DNA of 16,553 nucleotides from an uncultured Eubacterium sp. (GTDB lineage: Bacteria; Bacillota; Clostridia; Lachnospirales; Lachnospiraceae). Each line of letters begins with the position of its first letter. Position 1 is the first letter of the stretch. The position numbers and the translations under genes were made by a program. The notes under the pieces are model-generated. The model saw nothing but the letters and a program-made list of their open reading frames with translations, was not told the DNA's origin and did no database searches. The stretch is from NCBI GenBank assembly GCA_905236225.1, contig CAJOPM010000072.1, positions 1 to 16,553 on the forward strand. The letters run 5' to 3'. This document shows, piece after piece, positions 1-6,689 of the stretch.

Positions 1-8
1 GCGAGGAT

Positions 9-63
9 GCGCTTAAGATTTGCATATGAAATATGTCAGCTAAAGCTGACGCAAATCTCGCGC
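9..63 (+). repeat. Long imperfect hairpin in the leader of the SH3-domain gene
   Basis: The sequence folds back on itself. An inner perfect stem pairs GTCAGCT (35-41) with AGCTGAC (44-50) around an AA turn. An outer stem pairs AGATTTGC (16-23) with GCAAATCT (51-58), and GCGC at 9-12 can pair with GCGC at 60-63. The strand between 24 and 34 is unpaired, so this is a bulged stem. No T-run follows it on either strand, so it does not look like a simple intrinsic terminator. It lies directly against the next hairpin (64-85), so the two could stack. It may be the end of an upstream gene's transcript or part of a structured leader; the window edge prevents a decision. Confidence 0.55.
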
Positions 64-85
64 CAAGTCTCGCGAGCGAGACTTG
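51..85 (+). repeat. Intergenic hairpin repeat, copy 1
   Basis: A perfect 9-bp stem pairs CAAGTCTCG (64-72) with CGAGACTTG (77-85) around a CGAG loop (73-76). A near-identical hairpin occurs at 4342-4363, with one T-A pair changed to A-T. The similarity continues about 13 bases on the 5' side, where both copies have GCAA followed by a CGCGC tract just before the stem. Each copy lies ahead of a plus-strand gene. This looks like a dispersed structured repeat, but with only two copies visible its nature is inferred. Confidence 0.65.
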
Positions 86-146
86 AAAGTTAGTAGAGAA
101 TTGATTTAGATACTATTGTTTGTTGTAAGAATGTGGAGTGTTAATA

Positions 147-1508
147 ATGAAGAAAAAAATTGAAGATTTAACGCTAGAACAGATCGTAACGGCTATTAAG
201 CATAATAAGGTTAAGTGCATAAGCATATTGGCGATTATCGTTGTTGTGATTATATTTGCTGCTGTAGCGGCATCTAAGAAGTCCGGAAATGATGTAGCAC
301 TTTCTGATTTTAGTACAGATGAAGCAGTCCTTGAGTACAAGCAAGAAGCGGTAAATGAAGAGTATGCTGAAGACGAAAATGGCGAGATAAAAAATCTTAT
401 CACCAATTATTATGCAGCTTATGCATCAGGAGATACTACTGCAGTAGAAAAGTATGCAACACCTGTATCTGATATGGAAAAATCTTATATCGGGGTATTT
501 AGCCAGTATGCGCAGAATTATCAGGATGTTACATGTTATCTTAAGGAAGGATATAATAATAATTCATATTTTGTATCCGTAGTATACAGCCTCAAGTTCA
601 AAGATATAGAGACTTTAGATCCGGGTCTTGATTTCTTCTATGTACAGACAAATGAAGACGGAGAGCTATATATCGACAATGTATATAGTAACTTCAATCT
701 CACAATGAACGAATATGATCAGGATGATAACATTAAAGCTCTTATTACGGCGTTCGAACAGGCAGAAGATGTTGCTGAATTGCAGCAGCAGATTCAAAGC
801 AGTTATGATGAGGCTATAGATTCTGATGATGATCTCGCAAAGATGATGGAAGAGACTTTACCTGAGGCACTTGAAAAGTGGGCATCATCCTATCAGGAAG
901 AGTCTGATGATTCAGAAGATGACAAGGACTCTGATGAAGCAAAAAAAGACTCTGACGAAGCCGAAAAAGAGTCTGATAATACAAATAAAGAATCTGATGA
1001 TAGTAAAGAAGAGACTCAGGAAAATGAGGATTCTAACGAAGAAGCTGAGTCTGATGATAGCAAGAGTCAGGAAACATCAGATGATTCAGATTCTAAATTG
1101 GTATATGCTAAGACCAAGGTAAATGTCAGAAAGAAAGCTAAGATTTCGGCACAGTCTCTCGGTGTTCTTGAAAAAGGTGATTCTGTAACTCTTATCAAGA
1201 AGATGGATAATGGCTGGAGCAAGGTTAAGTATAAGGGCAAGAGCGGTTACGTAATGTCGAAGTACTTAAAGAGTACTAAGACAAGCGATTCGGGAAGTTC
1301 AGAATCAGAGCTTTCAAGAGGAGATAAGGTTCGCTTAAGCGAGTCTGTTAACATTCGAAGCAAAAAGAGCACAAAGGCAGGCAGAGTGGGCCTTGCATAC
1401 GCAGGAAACACATTGACGGTATTAAAGGTTTATGATGACGGCTGGACTAAAGTCAGATGGAAAGGCAAGAAGGGATATGTAAAAACCTCGGTATTATTAG
1501 AACAGTAA
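147..1508 (+). CDS. Membrane-anchored protein with acidic linker and two bacterial SH3 domains
   Basis: The 453-residue product starts with a short lysine-rich cytoplasmic segment, followed by a hydrophobic helix (about residues 22-42) that should anchor it with the bulk outside. Residues about 70-180 resemble an NTF2-like fold (alternating helix and strands, aromatic-rich), which I call only tentatively. A 66-residue Ser/Asp/Glu linker (251-316) follows, then two bacterial SH3 domains (about 317-378 and 391-453). Each has the N-[VI]-R-x-K start and a GW-x-KV-[KR] core followed by GYV. Such domains usually bind peptidoglycan or cell-wall peptides, so a wall-associated role is likely. I chose the ATG at 147 because GGAG at 135-138 sits 8 bases upstream; an in-frame GTG at 138 overlaps that site. 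Two stacked hairpins lie in the leader and a strong hairpin follows the stop. I do not recognise a named gene. Confidence 0.85.
   Translation: MKKKIEDLTLEQIVTAIKHNKVKCISILAIIVVVIIFAAVAASKKSGNDVALSDFSTDEAVLEYKQEAVNEEYAEDENGEIKNLITNYYAAYASGDTTAVEKYATPVSDMEKSYIGVFSQYAQNYQDVTCYLKEGYNNNSYFVSVVYSLKFKDIETLDPGLDFFYVQTNEDGELYIDNVYSNFNLTMNEYDQDDNIKALITAFEQAEDVAELQQQIQSSYDEAIDSDDDLAKMMEETLPEALEKWASSYQEESDDSEDDKDSDEAKKDSDEAEKESDNTNKESDDSKEETQENEDSNEEAESDDSKSQETSDDSDSKLVYAKTKVNVRKKAKISAQSLGVLEKGDSVTLIKKMDNGWSKVKYKGKSGYVMSKYLKSTKTSDSGSSESELSRGDKVRLSESVNIRSKKSTKAGRVGLAYAGNTLTVLKVYDDGWTKVRWKGKKGYVKTSVLLEQ
897..1094 (+). repeat. Degenerate repeats encoding an acidic Ser/Asp/Glu linker
   Basis: The stretch repeats TCTGATGA-like units irregularly and encodes 66 residues, of which 33 are Asp or Glu and 14 are Ser, with almost no hydrophobic residues. 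Units of the form (K/E)-(E/D)-S-D-x recur. It should be disordered and strongly negative, a spacer between the membrane-proximal domain and the SH3 domains. Such runs tend to change length by slippage, so length variation between strains is plausible. Confidence 0.7.
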
Positions 1509-1520
1509 ATATTTTCAGAT

Positions 1521-1555
1521 GATAAGGGAGCGGCCTTATGGGACGCTCCCTTATC
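1521..1555 (+). terminator. Strong hairpin after the SH3-domain gene, no clear T-run
   Basis: A perfect 12-bp inverted repeat pairs GATAAGGGAGCG (1521-1532) with CGCTCCCTTATC (1544-1555) around an 11-base loop. It lies 12 bases after the SH3-gene stop and 17 bases before the rluF start. The bases after the 3' arm are TTAAGG, so the U-tract of a classical rho-independent terminator is absent. It could be a weak terminator, an RNA-end stabiliser or a processing site. Its position, at the end of one gene and almost at the ribosome binding site of the next, leaves no room for a standard promoter between them. Confidence 0.6.
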
Positions 1556-1572
1556 TTAAGGTTTAAGATAAT

Positions 1573-2301
1573 ATGAGAATAAACAAATATTTAAGTGACG
1601 CAGGAGTCTGTTCAAGAAGAGCGGCAGATAAACTGATTGAAAAAGGACTTATAACGGTAGATGGCAAAGTGGCCAAGGTTGGAATGCAATTAGATGGCAG
1701 CGAAAAAGTTATTGTAGACGGCAATGAGGTAGTGCCGCAGGAAGATAAAATTATTTTGTTGTTTAATAAGCCAAAGGGGATTGTCACTACATCACAGAAA
1801 AAAGAAAAAGACAATATAATTGATTATATCAATTATCCGACAAGGATTTATCCTATAGGTCGCCTTGATAAGAATTCAACAGGTCTTATTCTTCTTACCA
1901 ATGACGGCGAGATAGTCAATAAAATAATGAGGGCCGGCAATTACCATGAGAAAGAATATATTGTAAGCGTAAACAAAGATATAACTGATGATTTTATTTA
2001 CAATATGTCGCAGGGTGTTCCTATTCTAGATACGGTTACCAGAAAATGCAAGGTACAAAAACTCCAAAAAAGAAAGTTTAAAATTATTCTGACACAGGGA
2101 CTTAACAGACAGATTAGAAGAATGTGTGAGCAACTGGGCTACAAAGTGGTTGCGCTAAAGAGGGTCAGAATCATGAATTTAGAGCTTGGCTCTTTAGCAG
2201 AGGGTACTTATCGCATGATAACTGAAAAAGAGCTGTCCGTTCTTAACAAAATGCTTGAAGGATCGCAGTCAAACAGCGTCAAATGGAGGGACTATGAATA
2301 A
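1573..2301 (+). CDS. rluF: 23S rRNA pseudouridine synthase, RluF/RsuA family
   Basis: The 242-residue protein has an N-terminal S4 RNA-binding domain (about 1-60, with the S-R-R-A-A motif) followed by an RsuA/RluB/E/F-type catalytic domain. The catalytic motif GRLDKNSTGL places the nucleophilic Asp at residue 99. The sequences NKIMRAGNYHEKEY and GLNRQIRRMCEQLGY match my memory of RluF, which modifies the U2604 region of 23S rRNA, better than RluB or RsuA. That subtype is inferred, and specificity in Firmicutes is less settled than in E. coli. The ATG is preceded by only a weak AAGG site 11 bases upstream. The 3' end overlaps ligA by 8 bases, which suggests coupled translation. Confidence 0.87.
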   Translation: MRINKYLSDAGVCSRRAADKLIEKGLITVDGKVAKVGMQLDGSEKVIVDGNEVVPQEDKIILLFNKPKGIVTTSQKKEKDNIIDYINYPTRIYPIGRLDKNSTGLILLTNDGEIVNKIMRAGNYHEKEYIVSVNKDITDDFIYNMSQGVPILDTVTRKCKVQKLQKRKFKIILTQGLNRQIRRMCEQLGYKVVALKRVRIMNLELGSLAEGTYRMITEKELSVLNKMLEGSQSNSVKWRDYE

Positions 2302-4273
2302 AGATAGAATTGATGAGCTTGTCAAAATACTAAACGAAGCATCGCAGGCATACTATTCGGGTCAGGACGAAATTATGTCAAATTACGAATGGGATGCTTA
2401 TTTTGACGAACTTGTCAAATTAGAACAAGAAACAGGATATGTGCCTCAAAATAGCCCTACTGTTAATGCCGGATATTATGAAGGCTTAGGAGAGAAAACT
2501 ACACATGAATATGCAGCTCTTTCATTGGCCAAGACTAAAAACATTGAAGACTTGATTAAATGGGCAAATGATAAAGATATTTATCTTAGCTGGAAACTTG
2601 ACGGGTTGACATTGGTGCTGACTTATGACAGCGGCAAGCTTGGCAGTATAGTTACAAGAGGAGATGGACATATCGGAACCAACATCACCTATATGAAAGA
2701 AGCTATCCAAAATATTCCGCTTAAAATCCAATACAAAGGACATTTGGTTGTAAGAGGTGAAGCGGCTATAACTTATACTGATTTTGAGAATATAAATAAT
2801 TTATTGTCAGATGATGATGAGAAATATGCCAACCCAAGAAACCTTGCGGCAGGAACATTAAGCTTGGATAAAAGCAATCTTGATAAGGTAAAAAGCAGAA
2901 AAGTTGGATTTTATGCATTTACACTGGTGCATATAGATGAAGAAATAATCTCATGGGGAAGCAGGATGCAATTCCTTAAGGATAGTGGATTTAAATGCGT
3001 AGACTACGAAAGATGCAATGCCGGCAGCATAAGAGAGTGTGTAGAAAGATGGACACAGATTGTAGAAGGCGGCAAAATGGATATACCGGTAGACGGACTC
3101 GTTATCTGCTATGATGATACTCTTTATGCCCAGGGTGGGACCGTAACAGGTCACCATGCCAACAGAGCGGGTCTGGCATTCAAATGGGAGGATGAGTCGG
3201 CACTTACTACCCTTAAATACGTTGAATGGTCCTGTGCTGCTTCAACCATAACTCCGGTAGCAATATTTGAGCCGGTGAGCCTAGAGGGGACGACGGTAAG
3301 CAGAGCTTCGCTGTGCAATATATCTGAGATGGAAAGGCTTGGAATCGGAGAAGACGAAAAGACTACACTTGAGATAATCAAAGCAAACAAGATTATTCCC
3401 AAGTGCATCAGCGTTAAAGAAGCACAAGGGAGTTTTTCAATTCCCGATAAATGTCCCGTATGTGGCGCCAAAACTTTTATTAAAATAAGTGAGCATAGCG
3501 GCACTAAGACCCTGCATTGCAGTAACGAGGATTGTACAGCAAGAAAGGTGCAAAAATTTGCAAGATTTGTATCAAAGCAGGGGATGGATATCGACGGCCT
3601 GTCTGTACAAACTATAGTTAAGTTTATTAACTTGGGTTATATTAGAGATTATAGCGATATCTTTAAGCTTGATAGGTTTATGGATGAGATAGAAACGCTT
3701 GAAGGCTTTGGAACAAAATCCGTAAATAATCTTAAAAATGCAATAGAAAAGAGCAAGAAAGTACATCCTGTAAATTTTTTGTATGCTCTATGCATCCCTC
3801 AAATAGGTCAAGATGCCGCAAAGAAAATTACGCAGGCTATCGGATGGGAAGGCTTTATAACAAGAGTAGAATCATTACAAGGGTTTGAGGATTTGGCAAA
3901 CATAGGTCCTGAAAGGTCAAAAGCGCTTAAAACCTGGTTCGCAGATAATGATAACATGCATCTTTTTGATAAGCTTGTTAATCTTCTTGAAATAGAAAAT
4001 GTTGAGGCTGTTAATAATAGTAATGGCGCTCTTTATGGTTTGACATTTGTAATAACAGGGGATGTGCATGGTTTTAAGAACAGGGCACAGTTTAAAGCCT
4101 ATGTAGAGTCGCAAGGAGGAGCAGTGACGTCTGCTGTCTCAAAAAAGACAGATTATCTGGTAAACAATGATGTATCATCCGCATCCTCAAAGAATAAAAA
4201 AGCAAAAGAACTGCAAATTCCTATAATATCAGAGGATGAATTCGTCCAAAGATTTGGGGGAATAGATGCATAA
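2294..4273 (+). CDS. ligA: NAD-dependent DNA ligase LigA
   Basis: This enzyme seals nicks in DNA during replication and repair, using NAD as adenylate donor. The 659-residue product contains the expected parts in order: an N-terminal Ia domain with the YYxxxxEIMSNYEWD pattern, the adenylation motif SWKLDG with the nucleophile Lys101, TRGDG, an OB fold with GTTVSRAS, a four-cysteine zinc finger (C387, C390, C409, C414), helix-hairpin-helix repeats, and a C-terminal BRCT domain from about residue 580. I start at ATG 2294 because GGAGGG (2285-2290) lies just ahead; an in-frame TTG at 2255 would extend it by 13 residues without a site. Most LigA proteins have Glu two residues before the lysine, whereas here it is Ser-Trp-Lys. 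Length and motifs indicate a complete, working gene. Confidence 0.96.
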   Translation: MNKDRIDELVKILNEASQAYYSGQDEIMSNYEWDAYFDELVKLEQETGYVPQNSPTVNAGYYEGLGEKTTHEYAALSLAKTKNIEDLIKWANDKDIYLSWKLDGLTLVLTYDSGKLGSIVTRGDGHIGTNITYMKEAIQNIPLKIQYKGHLVVRGEAAITYTDFENINNLLSDDDEKYANPRNLAAGTLSLDKSNLDKVKSRKVGFYAFTLVHIDEEIISWGSRMQFLKDSGFKCVDYERCNAGSIRECVERWTQIVEGGKMDIPVDGLVICYDDTLYAQGGTVTGHHANRAGLAFKWEDESALTTLKYVEWSCAASTITPVAIFEPVSLEGTTVSRASLCNISEMERLGIGEDEKTTLEIIKANKIIPKCISVKEAQGSFSIPDKCPVCGAKTFIKISEHSGTKTLHCSNEDCTARKVQKFARFVSKQGMDIDGLSVQTIVKFINLGYIRDYSDIFKLDRFMDEIETLEGFGTKSVNNLKNAIEKSKKVHPVNFLYALCIPQIGQDAAKKITQAIGWEGFITRVESLQGFEDLANIGPERSKALKTWFADNDNMHLFDKLVNLLEIENVEAVNNSNGALYGLTFVITGDVHGFKNRAQFKAYVESQGGAVTSAVSKKTDYLVNNDVSSASSKNKKAKELQIPIISEDEFVQRFGGIDA

Positions 4274-4278
4274 TATAC

Positions 4279-4304
4279 GCATACATTTAAAAGTATGCTA
4301 TAAT
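4279..4304 (+). promoter_or_regulatory. Extended -10 promoter abutted by an inverted repeat, upstream of yqhY
   Basis: TGCTATAAT ends at 4304: a perfect TATAAT (4299-4304) with the upstream TG of an extended -10. No good -35 is visible at 16-18 bases, which is typical of extended -10 promoters. Immediately upstream, GCATAC (4279-4284) and GTATGC (4293-4298) form a 6-bp inverted repeat with an 8-base AT-rich spacer, covering the region between -10 and -35. It could be an operator or a weak terminator for ligA. The predicted start near 4311 gives a leader of about 150 bases and would drive the long operon. Confidence 0.6.
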
Positions 4305-4328
4305 GTTTAACAATTGAACGCAGTCTAA

Positions 4329-4363
4329 GCAATCCCCCGCGCAAGACTCGCGAGCGAGTCTTG
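4329..4363 (+). repeat. Intergenic hairpin repeat, copy 2, in the yqhY leader
   Basis: A perfect 9-bp stem pairs CAAGACTCG (4342-4350) with CGAGTCTTG (4355-4363) around the same CGAG loop as copy 1 (64-85). Relative to copy 1, the fifth stem pair has changed from T-A to A-T, keeping pairing intact. The stem can be extended by CAGTC (4321-4325) with GACTG (4363-4367, sharing one base). A further small hairpin, AAGTGC with GCGCTT (4368-4384), follows. No T-run follows, so it is not an ordinary terminator. It lies in the predicted untranslated leader of the operon. Confidence 0.65.
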
Positions 4364-4463
4364 ACTGAAGTGCTCTTTGCGCTTGTGAGAAAATTGCATG
4401 GTGGATTGTAAATGAGCACCTTACATTCGGGTTAGAATTATTTAGTTAACTAGGAGGATAGAT

Positions 4464-4850
4464 ATGGCACAAGATCGTGTGAATATGAAGATTAAAGAAG
4501 GACAGCTTGGAGAAGTCAGAATTGCCGATGATGTAGTGGCAATAATTGCAGCACTTGCAGCAACCGAGGTAGAGGGTGTTGTATCAATGAACGGCAATAT
4601 TACCGCTGAGATAATAAACAAGCTTACTAAAAACAATTTGTCTAAAGGCGTTAAGATTACTGTTGATGATAATAAAGTAACAGCAGATCTTATGCTTAAT
4701 ATCGGATATGGATATGAGATACCGTCTGTTTGCGAAGAAGTCCAAAAAAAGGTTAAGACGGCAATAGAAAATATGACAGGGCTTGAGGTTTTAGCCGTTA
4801 ACGTTAGAATAGCAAACGTAGATATTAAGAAGGAAAATGAGAAAGCATGA
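4464..4850 (+). CDS. yqhY: Asp23/Gls24 family envelope stress response protein (YqhY-like)
   Basis: The 128-residue product is a small alpha/beta protein of the Asp23/Gls24 (DUF322) family. It shows the typical G-x-[IV]-[RK]-I-[AS]-DDVVAIIAALAATEVEGV segment and the later GYGYEIPSVCEEVQKKVKTAIENMTGLEV segment. In Bacillus, YqhY lies next to the acetyl-CoA carboxylase genes and nusB and is linked to control of fatty-acid synthesis; here the accBC genes are not beside it, so that role is only an analogy. AGGAGG (4452-4457) sits 6 bases before the ATG. The stop overlaps the nusB start (ATGA), indicating coupling. It is the first gene of the long operon. Confidence 0.9.
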   Translation: MAQDRVNMKIKEGQLGEVRIADDVVAIIAALAATEVEGVVSMNGNITAEIINKLTKNNLSKGVKITVDDNKVTADLMLNIGYGYEIPSVCEEVQKKVKTAIENMTGLEVLAVNVRIANVDIKKENEKA

Positions 4851-5251
4851 CGCGAAGACTACTAAGAGAATGTGTGTTTAAGCTTTTATTTCAGGCTGAT
4901 TTTCATAATGAGGATGATTTTAAACAGCAGATAGAGCAATTTGCCTCGTTTGATGAAGATGAAAAAATCAGTGATGAAGATGCATCAGGTATTAAGAGCA
5001 GGGCACTTAACATTTACGATAAGATAGAATCAATAGATAAGTTGCTCGATGAGATTTCCACAGGATGGAAGGTTTCCCGTATGGGCAAGGCTGATCTTAC
5101 AATTCTTAGATTAGCTGTTTATGAGATTAAATATGATGAAAATGTACCGACTTCGGTAGCTATCAATGAAGCTGTCGAACTTGCTAAAAAGTATGGTCAG
5201 GATGCGTCTTCGTCATTCGTAAACGGTATACTTTCAAAGGTGGCGGACTGA
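4847..5251 (+). CDS. nusB: Transcription antitermination factor NusB
   Basis: NusB binds boxA RNA together with S10 (NusE) and supports antitermination of rRNA transcription. The 134-residue protein has the basic N-terminus TRRLLRECVFKLLFQADF, where the family usually has R-R-x-x-R-x-x-A-x-x-x-L-F-Q. Its C-terminal half contains WKVSRMGKADLTILRLAVYEI and VPTSVAINEAVELAKKYG, both hallmarks of NusB. The length fits the family. The start codon overlaps the yqhY stop in an ATGA junction, and xseA follows 5 bases after the stop. In many Clostridia folD lies between nusB and xseA; it is absent here. Confidence 0.95.
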   Translation: MTRRLLRECVFKLLFQADFHNEDDFKQQIEQFASFDEDEKISDEDASGIKSRALNIYDKIESIDKLLDEISTGWKVSRMGKADLTILRLAVYEIKYDENVPTSVAINEAVELAKKYGQDASSSFVNGILSKVAD

Positions 5252-5256
5252 TTATC

Positions 5257-6468
5257 ATGGAAAAGGCGCTTACTGTTACAGATGCAAATCAATATATAGC
5301 CAGAATGTTTCAGAATGACTTTATGCTTAGCAAGATAGAGATTAAGGGAGAAGTCTCAGGATGTAAATATCATTCGACCGGGCATATATATTTTACTCTC
5401 AAAGATGCCGAGTCTAAGATTAGTGCTGTAATGTTTGCAAATAGCAGATTAAGAGGATTAAAAAGTGATATAAAGGATGGAGATGAAGTTGTTGTATCCG
5501 GCCGCATAGGAGTATATACCAAAGCAGGAAGTTATCAAATATATGCATCTAAGATTGAACTTTGCGGTAAGGGAGATCTTTATCAGAAATTTTTGGAACT
5601 TAAAGCGCAGCTTGAAGAAAAGGGAATGTTTTGTGAGCAGTATAAGATTCCCATTCCCAAGTACGCAAGGCGAATAGGAATTGTTACGGCTCAAAGCGGA
5701 GCGGTGATTCAGGACATAAAAAAGGTTTCTTACAGACGTAATCCCTATGTGCAGCTTATATTATATCCATCTGCAGTACAAGGAGAAGGAGCTGCCAATA
5801 ATATTGCCGAGGGCATAGAATATTTTAACAACTCTAACGTAGATGTTGTTATAGTCGGGCGCGGAGGAGGATCTATAGAGGACCTTTGGGCTTTCAACGA
5901 AATGATAGTCGCAGAGGCTATTTTTAACTGCACAAAACCGGTAATATCAGCTGTGGGACATCAAACGGATTTTACCATAGCTGATTTTGTTGCAGATCTT
6001 AGGGCGGCTACGCCTTCAGAAGCGGCTGAGACGGCAGTGTTTGATTTAAATCAGTTTTATACAGGTCTTGAGAATATTAAGAGTGACTATCAATCTCGTA
6101 TGAATATAGCACTTCAAAGAGTGCGGGCAAAATATGATAATTTGCTTATGAATATGAAGATGCATGATGCTACGCATTTAATTGCAGATAAGAAAATGAG
6201 ATTGCAAGAGCTCTATGATGGCCTTAACGCGCAATTTGGCAGACAGCTTGATGAGGTAAAAAAACAATTGGCAGTTATGGCAGCCTCTTATGAAGGCATA
6301 TCACCACTTAAGAGATTGACCGGCGGATATGCTTATGTCAGCGATGAAGAAGGAAATGGCATATTTAGCGTTAATGACCTTAAGGTTTCAGATGATTTAA
6401 ATATTCGCATGAAGGATGGCACAGTTAGGGCGAAGGTTAGTAAGATTCAGACTTTGGATGGAGAATAA
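5257..6468 (+). CDS. xseA: Exodeoxyribonuclease VII large subunit
   Basis: XseA is the catalytic subunit of exonuclease VII, which degrades single-stranded DNA together with several XseB subunits. The 403-residue protein has an N-terminal OB fold (about 1-100), the GIVTAQSGAVIQDI segment (141-154), GRGGGSIEDLW (201-211), the VGHQTDFTIADFVADLRA segment (233-250), then a coiled-coil region and a short C-terminal beta segment with GGYAYV. In most homologs I recall, the motif reads VGHETD followed by RAPTPS; here Glu is Gln (residue 236) and Pro is Ala. The ribosome site is weak (AAAGGTGG at 5236-5243, inside nusB), so translation probably depends on coupling. xseB follows 4 bases downstream. Confidence 0.95.
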   Translation: MEKALTVTDANQYIARMFQNDFMLSKIEIKGEVSGCKYHSTGHIYFTLKDAESKISAVMFANSRLRGLKSDIKDGDEVVVSGRIGVYTKAGSYQIYASKIELCGKGDLYQKFLELKAQLEEKGMFCEQYKIPIPKYARRIGIVTAQSGAVIQDIKKVSYRRNPYVQLILYPSAVQGEGAANNIAEGIEYFNNSNVDVVIVGRGGGSIEDLWAFNEMIVAEAIFNCTKPVISAVGHQTDFTIADFVADLRAATPSEAAETAVFDLNQFYTGLENIKSDYQSRMNIALQRVRAKYDNLLMNMKMHDATHLIADKKMRLQELYDGLNAQFGRQLDEVKKQLAVMAASYEGISPLKRLTGGYAYVSDEEGNGIFSVNDLKVSDDLNIRMKDGTVRAKVSKIQTLDGE

Positions 6469-6472
6469 TATT

Positions 6473-6688
6473 ATGGATGATAATAAACAGCAGGCAAGTA
6501 TAGAAGAACTTATGAGCGAATCGCAGAGCATTTTAGAGAAATTAAGCGAGCCGCAGATTAAGCTTGAAGATGCTTTTAATTATTACGAGCAAGGTATGCG
6601 TCTTATAAAAGAGTGCGGACAAAAGATTGATGCGATTGAGAAGAAGATGCTTATAGTAAATGAAGAAGGTAATTTAGAGGAAGCCTAG
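6473..6688 (+). CDS. xseB: Exodeoxyribonuclease VII small subunit
   Basis: This 71-residue protein is the small subunit of exonuclease VII, which binds along the XseA coiled coil. It shows the family pattern: an acidic start, SIEELMSESQSILEKL, then I-x-L-E-D-A-F-x-Y-Y-E-Q-G and a charged second helix. I chose the ATG at 6473 because GGAGA (6460-6464) sits 8 bases upstream and the start lies 4 bases after the xseA stop. A longer in-frame reading from 6416 would run inside xseA and is unlikely. The stop is followed one base later by the ispA start. Confidence 0.93.
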   Translation: MDDNKQQASIEELMSESQSILEKLSEPQIKLEDAFNYYEQGMRLIKECGQKIDAIEKKMLIVNEEGNLEEA

Positions 6689-6689
6689 A

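Noticed and set aside
101..129. Promoter of the SH3-domain gene, TTGATT at 101-106 with a -10 near 124
   Set aside because: The matching -10 (TGTAAG) is poor, and no better pair is present at normal spacing, so I did not list it as a feature.
871..1122. Plus-strand open frame of 83 codons inside the SH3-domain gene
   Set aside because: It is a frame shadow of the acidic linker repeats; its Lys/Met/Leu-rich reading comes from the repetitive codons, and it lacks a ribosome site.
3151..3504. Minus-strand open frame of 117 codons opposite ligA
   Set aside because: It is opposite the OB fold and the start of the zinc finger of ligA, with no motif of its own.
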